Origin: Cupriavidus plantarum
GTDB taxonomy: Bacteria; Pseudomonadota; Gammaproteobacteria; Burkholderiales; Burkholderiaceae
Assembly: GCF_905397285.1 (NCBI RefSeq)
Contig: NZ_CAJPUX010000011.1
Span: 21,907 to 85,906, forward strand
DNA: 64,000 nt
Direction of reading: 5' to 3'
Part shown: positions 34,857 to 43,914 of the stretch, in pieces
How the letters are laid out: every line of letters begins with the position of its first letter
Position numbering within the stretch: position 1 is the stretch's first letter
Made by a program: the position numbers and the translations under genes
The notes under the pieces: generated by a model
What the model was told of the DNA's origin: nothing
The model's database searches: none
Seen by the model: the letters and a program-made list of their open reading frames with translations, nothing else

Positions 34857-35711
34857 CTAGAGCGCGTCTGGAACGTTTGAGCAGCGCTGACGATAGTGGG
34901 CGGGCGTCATGCCATAGGCGCGCCGGAACCAGCGCCCGAGATGGCTCTGGTCCGCGAAGCCCGATGCCGCGGCCGCATCGGCCGGCGAGGCGCCGAACGC
35001 CATCAGGCGCCGCGCGTGCGCAAGCCGCAGTTGCACGAGGTAGGCATGGGGCGCCAGCCCGAACGCGGCCTTGAACGCGCGCGTCAGCCGGTAGCGATCC
35101 ACGCTGGTGACCCGCGCGAGGTCGTCGAGACCGATGTCCTCGCTCGCATGATCGTGCAGGAATTCCCGCGCGCGCTGCGCCACCACGGGCAGCCGCGGAT
35201 CCTGCGCGATGCGCTTGCGCCAGTGCATATGGCCGGTCAGGCGCTCGAACAAGGCATCGAGCGCGGCCTCGCGCACGATGCGCAGCTCGGGGTCATGCGT
35301 GGCGCGAAACGCGTTGGCCGCCGCGGCGACCAGCGCGGGATCGGGCATCAGCGTCTGGACGAAGGCTGGCTGGAAGCGGTCCGGCATGTCGGGGAACAAC
35401 GCGCGCAGGCGCGTCTCCACCATCCGCGGATCGAGGCAAAGGATCGAATACGTGAAACCGTCGGGCGCCACCGCGTGGCCGTCGTGCACCTCGCCGGGCT
35501 CGAGCATGAACACCTGCCCGGGGGTACTGCTGATCAGGGACTTGCGGCAATGGAACTGCTGGATGCCCTGCTCGGTGTAGCCGACCATGTAATAGTCGTG
35601 CCAGTGTGGGTCGTAGGCGTGTCCCTCGAAATGCGCGCGCAGCGTCTCGATGCCCGAGGCAGCGTCGTGCCGGAGGTCGATCCAGTTGCGGGAGGAGGGG
35701 GCAGTATCCAT
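34857..35711 (-). CDS. AraC-family transcriptional regulator
   Basis: A 284-residue regulator. The N-terminal cupin-like AraC ligand domain (HWHDYYMVGYTEQGIQQFHC, LEPGEVHDGHAV) is followed by two helix-turn-helix motifs at the C-terminus (IGLDDLARVTSVDRYRLTRA and ASGFADQSHLGRWFRRAYG). It is typical of AraC proteins paired with LysE exporters, which probably sense the exported compound. The gene is 22 bp upstream of the exporter on the same strand, so the pair may form an autoregulated operon. Confidence 0.92.
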   Translation of the reverse strand: MDTAPSSRNWIDLRHDAASGIETLRAHFEGHAYDPHWHDYYMVGYTEQGIQQFHCRKSLISSTPGQVFMLEPGEVHDGHAVAPDGFTYSILCLDPRMVETRLRALFPDMPDRFQPAFVQTLMPDPALVAAAANAFRATHDPELRIVREAALDALFERLTGHMHWRKRIAQDPRLPVVAQRAREFLHDHASEDIGLDDLARVTSVDRYRLTRAFKAAFGLAPHAYLVQLRLAHARRLMAFGASPADAAAASGFADQSHLGRWFRRAYGMTPAHYRQRCSNVPDAL

Positions 35712-35873
35712 GGCGATGCGGGGCGGCTGAATCGCGATGTTACGCCGTTGGCGCGCGGCGTTCTGGAACGTTTGTGCAAAACGTGGCCGGGAGAAAAACG
35801 AAGGGAGGGGCGATCCCCTCCCTCGTACAGCGTTGTATCGGCGCTGACTTATACGCTTACCTGACTGATACGC

Positions 35874-36659
35874 TTACTCTTCGCCGACGGTCGCGCCGAC
35901 GATGTTGAAGCCGCCATCCACGTACGTGATCTCGCCGGTCACGCCGCTCGACAGATCCGACAGCAGGAAGGCCGCCACATTGCCGACCTCCTCGATCGTG
36001 ACGTTCCGGCGCATCGGCGCCACGTTCTCGAAGTGGCCCAGCAGCTTGCCGAAGCCCTTGATTCCCGACGCGGCGAGCGTCTTGATCGGGCCGGCCGAGA
36101 TGCCGTTCGCGCGAATGCCGCGCGGGCCCACCGACGACGCCACATAGCGCACGCTCGCCTCGAGCGATGCCTTGGCGAGGCCCATTGTGTTGTAGTTCTG
36201 CACGACGCGCTCGGCGCCGAGGTACGTCAGCGTGAGCAGCGAAGCCTTGTCCGACAGCAGCGGCAGGGCGGCTTTCGCCAGTGCAGGGAAACTGTAAGCC
36301 GAGATGTCGTGCGCGATCCGGAAGCCTTCACGCGACAGGCCTTCGAGGAAGTCGCCGGCGATCGCTTCGCGCGGTGCAAAGCCGATCGAATGCACCAGAC
36401 CGTCGAATTTTTCCCAACGCTGCCCCAAAGCGGCGAACGTGGCGGCGATCTGCTCGTCGCTGCCCACGTCGCACTCATAGATCATGTCGGAGCCGAATTC
36501 CTTGGCGAAGTCGCTGATGCGGTCCTTGAAACGTTCGCCGACGTAGGTGAAGGCCAGCTCGGCGCCTTCGCGCTTGCAGGCCGACGCGATGCCGTAGGCG
36601 ATCGAGCGGTTGGACAGCAAGCCAGTGATCAGGATCCGCTTACCTGCCAGAAATCCCAT
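35874..36659 (-). CDS. fabI: Enoyl-[acyl-carrier-protein] reductase (NADH)
   Basis: FabI reduces trans-2-enoyl-ACP in the last step of each fatty-acid elongation cycle. 261 residues from the ATG at 36659, which has GGAGA upstream and starts MGFLAGKRILITGLLSNRSI, the family N-terminus. The catalytic pair is in LGAERVVQNYNTMGLAKASL (Tyr and Lys, YxxxxxxK as in FabI). Other marks: CDVGSDEQIAATFAALG, HSIGFAPREA and GPIKTLAASGI. It is essential in most bacteria and the target of triclosan. It is divergent from the yejA-like gene with about 177 bp between. Confidence 0.97.
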   Translation of the reverse strand: MGFLAGKRILITGLLSNRSIAYGIASACKREGAELAFTYVGERFKDRISDFAKEFGSDMIYECDVGSDEQIAATFAALGQRWEKFDGLVHSIGFAPREAIAGDFLEGLSREGFRIAHDISAYSFPALAKAALPLLSDKASLLTLTYLGAERVVQNYNTMGLAKASLEASVRYVASSVGPRGIRANGISAGPIKTLAASGIKGFGKLLGHFENVAPMRRNVTIEEVGNVAAFLLSDLSSGVTGEITYVDGGFNIVGATVGEE

Positions 36660-36836
36660 TAAGTTCTCCAAGGTGTAATGTCTTGCGGGCATGCTTCGTG
36701 CACGGGCATGCCAAAGGGAATGTCCGGATGGCTGGTAGCTATCCGGACCCATGTAAAATTGTCGCACATCTTTGCCTGGCCTCTGGCCGCCGGGTCGTCT
36801 GGATATGTCGAGGTACTCTTGGAGGTCTGCATCGGG

Positions 36837-38723
36837 ATGCTGATTCGCGCACGTTGGCCGCTTCAGGCGGCAAGGCAGTATTCCCGTCGTGGCGCGGTAC
36901 TGCAGTGGGGGTTGGCACTCGCGCTCGTGCTGACTTCGGGTTTTCCCCTATCGGGCTACGCGGCGCATGGCTTTGCGCTGCACGGCGATCTCAAGTATCC
37001 GGCCGATTTCAAGCAGTTCGACTACGTCAATCCCGATGCGCCGCAAGGCGGCACGCTGACGCTGGCCAATCCGGACCGCCGCACGAGTTTCGACAAGTTC
37101 AATCCGTTCACGCTCAAGGGCACGTCCGCGCCGGGTCTCAACACGCTGATGTTCGAGTCGCTGCTGATCAGCAGCGCCGATGAAACCGCCAGCGCGTATG
37201 GCCTGCTGGCCGAGGACGTCGCGGTGGCCCCGGACGAAATGTCCGTGACGTTCCGTATCCGTCCGGAAGCGCGCTTCGCCAATGGCGATCCGGTTCTGGC
37301 ATCGGATGTCAAATATTCTTATGACATGCTGATGGGCAAGTGGGCCAGCCCAGGCTACCGCAGCATGTGCATGGACGTGAAGGCCGTCGTCGTCACGGGC
37401 GAGCGGACCATCCGCTTCGACTTCAAGCAGCGCAACGGCGAACTGCCCCTGATCGTGGGCTCGCTGCCCGTGTTCTCCAAGAAGTGGACGGCCAAGGTTC
37501 CTTTCGAAAAGCTGACATTCGAGGAGCCCATCGCGAGCGGTCCATACCTGATCGAGCGCTACGACGCCGGCCGCGGGATCACGTTCAAGCGCAATCCCTC
37601 CTACTGGGGCAAGAATCTCGCCGTCCGCCGCGGCACGTTCAACTTCTCGCGCGTGGTGTACCGCCTGTACAAGGACGAGACCGCGCGGCTGGAGGCATTC
37701 AAGGCCGGGGAATTCGACGCCATCGTCGAATACCGCGCGAAGAACTGGGCCAAGAGCTACGACGGCCCGCGCTTCCGCGACAAGGACCTGATCAAGACCG
37801 AATTTCCGCACCGCAACGGCGCCGGCATGCAGGGCTTTGTCATGAACATGCGCAAGCCCGTGTTCCAGGACGTGAACGTGCGCAAGGCGCTGATTCTGGC
37901 GATGGACTTCGAGTACCTGAACCGCCAGTTGTTCTACGGCGCATACAAGCGGCTCGACAGCTGGTTCTCCAACAGTGAACTGGCGGCCAGCGCGACCTAC
38001 GACGGCCGCCCCGGCCCGGGCGAGCTCAAGCTGCTGGAGCCGCTGCGCGCCGAACTGCCTCCCGAGGTCTTCGGCCCGGACGTCGTCCAGCCGACCACCA
38101 ATCCGCCGCGATCCCTTCGGGACAACCTGCGCGAGGCGCGCCGTCTGCTCGCCGCGGCGGGGTGGACGTACGCCGATGGTGCGCTGCGCAACGCCAAGGG
38201 CGAAGCGCTGGTCTTCGAGTTTCTGGACGACGGCGGCGCGATGAGCCGCGTCATCACGACGTATGTGCGTAACCTGCAGACGCTCGGCATCGAGGTGCAC
38301 CAGCGCACCACGGACTTCGCGCTGTACCAGAAGCGGCTCGAGGACTTCGACTTCGACATGGTCTCGATCCGCTTCCCGGACTCCCAGAGCCCGGGCAACG
38401 AACTGCGCGACCGCTTTTCGACCGAAGCCGCGACCACGCCCGGTTCCGACAATCTGTTCGGCCTGAAGTCGCCCGCCGTGGACAAGCTCGTGGACGCCGT
38501 GCTGCACGCGGAGTCGCGCGGGGAACTGATCACCGCGGGCCGCGCGCTCGATCGTGTGCTCATGCACGGTTACTACATCGTGCCAAACTGGTACAGTGCG
38601 TCGCACCGGGTGGCGTACCGCAAGAGCCTGTCGTACCCGAAACGCCTGCCGTACTACTACACGGCCGAGGGCTGGGTGCTGGGCAACTGGTGGCGCAACG
38701 ATCTGCAGCAGGCCACGCAGTAA
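36837..38723 (+). CDS. yejA: Peptide ABC transporter substrate-binding protein (YejA-like)
   Basis: A 628-residue periplasmic binding protein, SBP family 5. The ATG at 36837 starts a basic region followed by a hydrophobic signal (VLQWGLALALVLTSGFPLSG YAA across two lines of residues 38-60). The mature protein starts GFALHGDLKYPADFKQFDYV, as in YejA; FNPFTLKGTSAPGL, SYDMLMGKWASPGY, FKRNPSYWGKNL and VNVRKALILAMDFEYLNRQL follow. In E. coli YejABEF imports microcin C and short peptides. It is the first of four genes in order A-B-E-F with short gaps. Its start lacks a close ribosome site (GGAGG is 11 bases away), so an alternative start nearby is possible. Confidence 0.88.
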   Translation: MLIRARWPLQAARQYSRRGAVLQWGLALALVLTSGFPLSGYAAHGFALHGDLKYPADFKQFDYVNPDAPQGGTLTLANPDRRTSFDKFNPFTLKGTSAPGLNTLMFESLLISSADETASAYGLLAEDVAVAPDEMSVTFRIRPEARFANGDPVLASDVKYSYDMLMGKWASPGYRSMCMDVKAVVVTGERTIRFDFKQRNGELPLIVGSLPVFSKKWTAKVPFEKLTFEEPIASGPYLIERYDAGRGITFKRNPSYWGKNLAVRRGTFNFSRVVYRLYKDETARLEAFKAGEFDAIVEYRAKNWAKSYDGPRFRDKDLIKTEFPHRNGAGMQGFVMNMRKPVFQDVNVRKALILAMDFEYLNRQLFYGAYKRLDSWFSNSELAASATYDGRPGPGELKLLEPLRAELPPEVFGPDVVQPTTNPPRSLRDNLREARRLLAAAGWTYADGALRNAKGEALVFEFLDDGGAMSRVITTYVRNLQTLGIEVHQRTTDFALYQKRLEDFDFDMVSIRFPDSQSPGNELRDRFSTEAATTPGSDNLFGLKSPAVDKLVDAVLHAESRGELITAGRALDRVLMHGYYIVPNWYSASHRVAYRKSLSYPKRLPYYYTAEGWVLGNWWRNDLQQATQ

Positions 38724-38770
38724 CAGTGAATTGAGCGCACCGCGCAATCGAGCGCAATCCGACGACGGCC

Positions 38771-39820
38771 ATGATCGCCTACCTTCTCAAACGCATTCTG
38801 CTGATGATTCCGACGCTGATCGGGGTCATCACGCTCACGTTCATCGTGATCCAGTTCGTGCCCGGCGGTCCCGTCGAGCAGATGATGATGGAAATGAAAG
38901 GGCGCGGCGGCGCCGGTGAGGCCAGCGGTGGCGGCGCCGAATATCGCGGCCGCCGCGGTGTGGATCCCGAGAAGATCAAGGAGATCCAGGCGCTGTACGG
39001 CTTCGACAAGCCGCCCCTCGAGCGCTACTTCCTCATGCTCAAGCGCTTTGCGAGCTTCGACCTCGGCCAGAGCTACTTCCAGCACCGCAGCGTGTGGGAA
39101 CTCGTCAAGTCCAAGCTGCCGGTCTCGATCAGCCTCGGGCTCTGGACCTTCTTCCTCAGTTACCTGATCTCGGTGCCGCTCGGCATCTCCAAGGCGATCC
39201 GCGCGGGCAGCCGCTTCGACGTCATCAGCAGCATGGTGGTGCTCGTCGGCTACGCCATTCCGGGCTTCGTGCTCGGGGTGCTGCTGCTGGTGCTGTTCGG
39301 CGGCGGCACCTTCGTGCAGTGGTTTCCGCTGCGCGGCCTGACCTCCGACAACTGGGACCAGCTGTCGCTGATGGGCAAGATCATGGACTACCTGTGGCAC
39401 CTCGTGCTGCCGATCACGGCGTCCGTCGTCGGCAGCTTCGCGGTGGTCACGATGCTGACCAAGAACGCGTTCCTCGAGGAAATCCGCAAGCAGTACGTGC
39501 TGACCGCCCGCGCCAAGGGCCTGGCGGAGCGCCGCGTGCTGTGGAAGCACGTGTTCCGCAACGCGCTGATTCCGCTCGTCACGGGGTTCCCCGCCGCGTT
39601 CATCGGCGCGTTCTTCACGGGTTCGCTGCTCATCGAGACGCTGTTCTCGCTCGACGGCCTGGGCCTGTTGTCCTATGAGGCCGTGCTGCGCCGCGACTAT
39701 CCGGTCGTGCTCGGCACGCTGTACCTGTTCACGCTGATCGGCCTGATCACGCGGCTCATCTCCGATGTCTGCTACGTGCTCGTCGATCCCCGCATCCATT
39801 TCGAAGGGATGCCACGATGA
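38771..39820 (+). CDS. yejB: ABC transporter permease (YejB-like)
   Basis: A 349-residue inner-membrane permease of the peptide-importer type, about six helices. It starts MIAYLLKRILLMIPTLIGVI, the usual DppB/YejB N-terminus, has a periplasmic charged loop with a Gly-rich stretch (GRGGAGEASGGGAEYRGRRG) and ends with the ABC-coupling loop (EEIRKQYVLTARAKGLAERR) followed by FRNALIPLVTGFP. Its stop overlaps the next gene by ATGA, so the two permeases are translated together. It pairs with YejE at 39817. Confidence 0.93.
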   Translation: MIAYLLKRILLMIPTLIGVITLTFIVIQFVPGGPVEQMMMEMKGRGGAGEASGGGAEYRGRRGVDPEKIKEIQALYGFDKPPLERYFLMLKRFASFDLGQSYFQHRSVWELVKSKLPVSISLGLWTFFLSYLISVPLGISKAIRAGSRFDVISSMVVLVGYAIPGFVLGVLLLVLFGGGTFVQWFPLRGLTSDNWDQLSLMGKIMDYLWHLVLPITASVVGSFAVVTMLTKNAFLEEIRKQYVLTARAKGLAERRVLWKHVFRNALIPLVTGFPAAFIGAFFTGSLLIETLFSLDGLGLLSYEAVLRRDYPVVLGTLYLFTLIGLITRLISDVCYVLVDPRIHFEGMPR

Positions 39821-40938
39821 CCGCCCACGCGCCGCACGCGGTGCCACACTCGATGTCTCCCCGCCAGCGCGCCTGGCAGCGCTTCCGCCATAACCGGCTC
39901 GGCTACTGGAGCCTGATCCTGTTCGTGCTGCTGTTCGTCTTCAGCATGGCGGCAGAAGTGCTGTCCAGCGACCGTCCGCTCGTCGTCCGCTACAAGGGCG
40001 AGTGGTACTTCCCGATCGTCAAGGTCTATCCGGAGACCACGTTCGACGGCGACTTCCCGACGCGCACGGACTACCTCGACCCGTTCATCCGCGAGCGCAT
40101 CACCACGCATGGCAACTTCGCGGTGTTCCCCCCGAACCGCTATTCGTACGACACGCTGAACTATTTCGCCAAGGAGCCGAACCCGGCACCGCCGTCTGCC
40201 GACAACTGGCTCGGCACCGACGATCGCGGGCGCGACGTGCTCGCGCGGCTGTTATACGGTTTCCGCGTCTCGGTGCTGTTCGGCATGGCGCTGACCGTCC
40301 TCGGCGTGCTGATCGGCACGCTCACGGGCGCGCTGATGGGCTTCTTCGGCGGCCGGTTCGACCTGATGTCCCAGCGGGCCATCGAGGTCTGGAGCTCCAT
40401 GCCGGAGCTCTACCTGCTCATCATCTTCGCGTCGATCTTCGAGCCGAGCCTGAGCCTGCTCATCATCCTGCTGTCGCTGTTCGGCTGGATGGGTTTGTCC
40501 GACTACGTGCGCGCCGAGTTCTATCGCAACCGCTCGCTGGACTACGTCAAGGCCGCGCGCGCGCTGGGACTGTCCAACGCGCAGATCATGTGGCGCCATA
40601 TCCTGCCGAACTCGCTGACCCCGGTCATCACGTTCCTGCCATTCCGCATGAGCGCGGCGATTCTCGCCCTGACGAGTCTCGACTTCCTCGGTCTCGGCGT
40701 CCCGCCGACCACACCTAGCCTCGGCGAACTGCTCGCGCAGGGCAAGGCCAACCTCGATGCGTGGTGGATCTCGGTGTCCACGTTCGCGGTGCTCGTCGTC
40801 ACGCTGCTGCTGCTGACGTTCATGGGCGACGCGCTGCGCGATGCGTTCGATACGCGCATGGGCCTCGCCCAGCTGCGCGGCCGCGTGCGCCCCAAGGTGC
40901 CGGCCGCCGCCGCGCCGGCCCCGGAGGTGGTGTCATGA
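39817..40938 (+). CDS. yejE: ABC transporter permease (YejE-like)
   Basis: A 373-residue second permease. The N-terminal RQRAWQRFRHNRLGYWSLIL leads into helix 1. A long periplasmic domain (KGEWYFPIVKVYPETTFDGD and so on) is typical of YejE and distinguishes it from DppC. LGTDDRGRDVLARLLYGFRV follows, then the coupling loop DYVKAARALGLSNAQIMWRH and ILPNSLTPVITFLPF. It overlaps yejB by ATGA at its start and the ATPase gene by ATGA at its end. Confidence 0.93.
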   Translation: MTAHAPHAVPHSMSPRQRAWQRFRHNRLGYWSLILFVLLFVFSMAAEVLSSDRPLVVRYKGEWYFPIVKVYPETTFDGDFPTRTDYLDPFIRERITTHGNFAVFPPNRYSYDTLNYFAKEPNPAPPSADNWLGTDDRGRDVLARLLYGFRVSVLFGMALTVLGVLIGTLTGALMGFFGGRFDLMSQRAIEVWSSMPELYLLIIFASIFEPSLSLLIILLSLFGWMGLSDYVRAEFYRNRSLDYVKAARALGLSNAQIMWRHILPNSLTPVITFLPFRMSAAILALTSLDFLGLGVPPTTPSLGELLAQGKANLDAWWISVSTFAVLVVTLLLLTFMGDALRDAFDTRMGLAQLRGRVRPKVPAAAAPAPEVVS

Positions 40939-42605
40939 GTCTTGCCGCCTCCTTCACGCCGCCGGGCAGCGCGCTGGAAGCCGTGGCCGCGCCGGCGCCG
41001 GGCTCCACGCTCATGTGCGTGGAGAACCTGTCGGTGACGTTCGGCCACGGCGACGGCGCCACGCGCGCCGTGCGCGATGTGAGCTTCGATCTGCGCGCGG
41101 GGGAGCGCTATGCGCTCGTCGGCGAGTCCGGCTCGGGCAAGACCGTGACCGCGCTGGCCATGCTGCGCCTCGTCGAGGACGCCCATTACGAGGGCGCCAT
41201 CCGCTTCGAGGGCCGCGACCTGCTCGACGTCTCCGACCGCGAGATGCGTGGCATCCGCGGCTCCGAGATCGCGATGATCTTCCAGGAGCCGATGACCGCG
41301 CTGAACCCGCTCTACACGATCGGCAACCAGATCGTGGAAACGCTGGCGCTGCACGAAGACCTCGACCGCCGTGCCGCGCGCGACCGCGCGATCGCGCTGC
41401 TCGAGCGCACGGGCATCAGCGACGCGGCCAACCGCTTCAACAGTTTTCCGCACCAGTTGTCGGGCGGCCAGCGCCAGCGCGCGATGATCGCGATGGCGCT
41501 CGCCTGCCGGCCCAAGCTGCTGCTGGCTGACGAGCCCACCACGGCGCTCGACGTGACCATCCGCGCGCAGATCATGGACCTGCTGCGCGACCTCCAGGCC
41601 GAGTACGGCATGGCGGTCATGCTGATCACGCACGACCTGAACCTCGTGCGCGCCTTCGCGCAGCGCGTGGGCGTGATGGAGAAGGGCGTGCTCGTGGAGA
41701 CGGGCGAGACCGCGCAGGTCTTTGCCAATCCGCAGCACCCGTACACGCGCAAGCTCATCGACAGCCGTCCGAGGCGCGAGGTGCTGCCGCTGGTGCCGCT
41801 GGCGCCCGTCCTGCTGAACGTGCGCGACCTTTCCGTGAACTACGCGCGCAAGAAGCCGGGCATCGCGGGCTGGTTCGGCAAGGAGCAGTTCGCGGCGGTC
41901 AAGGACGTCGGCTTCGCGCTGCGCGAGGGCGAGACCATCGGCATCGTCGGGGAATCCGGCTCCGGCAAGACCACGCTCGCCCACACCGTGCTGGCGCTCC
42001 AGAACAAGTCGGCCGGCACCATCGACTTCCTCGGCAGCGACCTCCACAGCTGCACGCGCAAGAAGCGCAGTTCGCTGCGGTCGCGCATGCAGGTCGTCTT
42101 CCAGGACCCGTTCGGGTCGCTGGCGCCCCGCATGACGATCGAACAGATCGTCGGCGAGGGCCTGGCGCTCCATCAGCCCGGCCTGTCGCGGGAAGCCATG
42201 CGCGAGCGCGTCATCGAGGCCCTGCGGGAAGTCGGGCTGGACCGTACGGCGCTCGGCCGCTATCCGCACGAGTTCTCGGGCGGCCAGCGTCAGCGCATCG
42301 CCATCGCGCGGGTGCTGATCCTGAAACCGCAGGTCCTCGTGCTCGACGAGCCGACATCGGCGCTCGACGTCTCCATCCAGCAGCAGGTCCTGGCGCTGCT
42401 GTCGCAGCTGCAGCACAAGTACAACCTCAGCTATCTGTTCATCAGCCATGACCTCGCCGTCATCCGCGCCATGGCGCACCGGGTGCTGGTCATGAAGAAC
42501 GGCGAGGTGGTCGAGGCAGGGGAGACCGAGGCGGTACTCGGCGCGCCGCAGCATCCCTATACGCGCAAGCTGATGGCCGCGGCCGCGCTCGGTGCTCCGA
42601 CATGA
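40935..42605 (+). CDS. yejF: ABC transporter ATPase with two nucleotide-binding domains (YejF-like)
   Basis: A 556-residue ATPase with two complete ABC cassettes in one chain. Domain 1 has GESGSGKT, the Q-loop FQEPMTALNPLYTI, the signature LSGGQRQR and LLLADEPTTALDV. Domain 2 repeats these (GESGSGKT, FQDPFGSLAPRM, FSGGQRQR, VLVLDEPTSALDV). Both Walker A and B motifs are intact. Each ends with the oligopeptide-type QHPYTRKL segment. The ATG at 40935 overlaps the yejE stop, so longer upstream frames are not used. The operon ends at an intrinsic terminator 36 bp later. Confidence 0.95.
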   Translation: MSLAASFTPPGSALEAVAAPAPGSTLMCVENLSVTFGHGDGATRAVRDVSFDLRAGERYALVGESGSGKTVTALAMLRLVEDAHYEGAIRFEGRDLLDVSDREMRGIRGSEIAMIFQEPMTALNPLYTIGNQIVETLALHEDLDRRAARDRAIALLERTGISDAANRFNSFPHQLSGGQRQRAMIAMALACRPKLLLADEPTTALDVTIRAQIMDLLRDLQAEYGMAVMLITHDLNLVRAFAQRVGVMEKGVLVETGETAQVFANPQHPYTRKLIDSRPRREVLPLVPLAPVLLNVRDLSVNYARKKPGIAGWFGKEQFAAVKDVGFALREGETIGIVGESGSGKTTLAHTVLALQNKSAGTIDFLGSDLHSCTRKKRSSLRSRMQVVFQDPFGSLAPRMTIEQIVGEGLALHQPGLSREAMRERVIEALREVGLDRTALGRYPHEFSGGQRQRIAIARVLILKPQVLVLDEPTSALDVSIQQQVLALLSQLQHKYNLSYLFISHDLAVIRAMAHRVLVMKNGEVVEAGETEAVLGAPQHPYTRKLMAAAALGAPT

Positions 42606-42640
42606 TGTGCGCCTGACGTGCATTGCAGCAACACCCGAAG

Positions 42641-42666
42641 AACGCGTGCTATAGCACGCGTTTTTT
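42641..42666 (+). terminator. Intrinsic terminator of the yej operon
   Basis: AACGCGTGC and GCACGCGTT pair across TATA (42641-42662), forming a perfect palindrome followed by six T. Confidence 0.93.
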
Positions 42667-43049
42667 ATGCGCAAAGCAAGAAAGAAGATGCGTTTTTCAC
42701 GCTAGCTCCTTGATTCGCATAGTGATTCGCCGAAATTTGTAACGATCTTTGACAGATCAAGCGGTAAGCCTTTAATATCCCGCGATACCTATTTTCGGGG
42801 GTGGTTCGTCCGTTGCATACGTGGCCAAAGCATCAAATCAGCATCAAATCGCAGAGCCGCGACGCACGACGATGGTGCAATCGGTAACCAGTTGGTAACA
42901 ACTTGGGGATCGGAAAGTGACCAGAACGTACTTGCACGGGGGCAAAGCCGGATGGCCTGCTTCTTGCGTACGAACCGCCCTGATGTTTTCAGCTTGTCCG
43001 GTGATGTCTGACATCCCGGTCAGATATGTCCGACTCATCAGGAGAACCA
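42667..43049 (+). promoter_or_regulatory. Long gap with a near-consensus promoter before the NlpC/P60 gene
   Basis: No gene is supported here. TTGACA (42749-42754) and TAATAT (42773-42778) are 18 bp apart on the plus strand, a near-consensus sigma-70 promoter. It would give a leader of about 265 bases before the ATG at 43050. The leader contains the dyad-like GTCTGACATCCCGGTCAGA (43003-43021). No known riboswitch was recognised. Confidence 0.55.
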
Positions 43050-43736
43050 ATGCAGCGAACGGTGCTTCATTCCCTGGCCAGGATTGCCATCGGAATTGCC
43101 TTTGCCTGCGGTGCGACGGTGTCGAACGGTGTGCTGGCGGATACGGTGTTCAAGGATCCCGATTCGCGCGTGGAAAGCCGTGCTGAACTCAGCGCGGAAT
43201 CGCATGCGGAAGGCAAGCGCGGCTTGCTCTCGTCGGTGATGAACTCCACCAGCTCGGTGGCCAGCAAGGCTGGCGACCTCGTCATGAACGCGCTGGGCCT
43301 GATCGGCGTGCGTTATCGCTTCGGCGGTAACAGCCCCGAATCCGGCCTCGACTGCAGCGGCTTCGTCCGCTACGTGTTCAACGACACCTTCGGCTTCATG
43401 CTCCCGCGCCGCTCCGTGGAAATGAGCCAGGTGGGCACGACGGTCGCGGTCAATGACCTGCGTCCGGGTGACCTGGTGTTCTTCAACACCATGCGCCACA
43501 CCTTCTCGCACGTCGGTATCTATATCGGCGACAACAAGTTCGTGCACGCACCGTCCACCGGCAGCAAGATCCGCGTCGACGACATGCGCGCGAGCTACTG
43601 GGTGACGCGCTACAACGGCGCCCGTCGCATCGCCGAGTCGGCGCAGGGCGCGGGCAGCGAAGGCCTTGGCAACATGGTCGAGACGCTCAAGCGCTTCGAC
43701 CCGGCCGCACAGGGTCGTTCGCTCTACGGTGGCTGA
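43050..43736 (+). CDS. Secreted NlpC/P60 peptidoglycan hydrolase (C40 peptidase)
   Basis: A 228-residue protein with a signal peptide (IAIGIAFACGATVSNGVLA) and an NlpC/P60 domain at residues 85-195. Catalytic residues: Cys in GLDCSGFVRYVF, His in FSHVGIYIGDNKF and the third polar residue, His in VHAPS. RYRFGGNSPESG precedes the Cys as in family members that cut gamma-D-glutamyl-meso-DAP bonds. The ATG at 43050 has GGAGA. The C-terminal 30 residues (GLGNMVETLKRFDPAAQGRS) are outside the domain. It stands alone between two terminators. Confidence 0.92.
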   Translation: MQRTVLHSLARIAIGIAFACGATVSNGVLADTVFKDPDSRVESRAELSAESHAEGKRGLLSSVMNSTSSVASKAGDLVMNALGLIGVRYRFGGNSPESGLDCSGFVRYVFNDTFGFMLPRRSVEMSQVGTTVAVNDLRPGDLVFFNTMRHTFSHVGIYIGDNKFVHAPSTGSKIRVDDMRASYWVTRYNGARRIAESAQGAGSEGLGNMVETLKRFDPAAQGRSLYGG

Positions 43737-43756
43737 TGCTTCGCCGTTGGGTCGAT

Positions 43757-43787
43757 AAAAAAGGACTGCCTCGGCAGTCCTTTTTTT
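43757..43787. terminator. Bidirectional intrinsic terminator
   Basis: GGACTG and CAGTCC pair around CCTCGG, flanked by six A and seven T. It serves the NlpC/P60 gene and, on the other strand, the patatin gene. Confidence 0.93.
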
Positions 43788-43914
43788 GTCCCGCACGCAG
43801 CGGAACCTGATCGCGCCGCCTGACAAGACCTGTCACCCCACCAACGAGGGGTGACGTCCCATGTCATCTATCTGACAACCCGCGTCATTTTCCAAAACGC
43901 CTTCATTGACGCCT

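Noticed and set aside
42844..43050. A 68-codon minus-strand frame upstream of the NlpC/P60 gene
   Set aside because: It starts within the real gene's ribosome site and ATG, and has no domain or ribosome site of its own.
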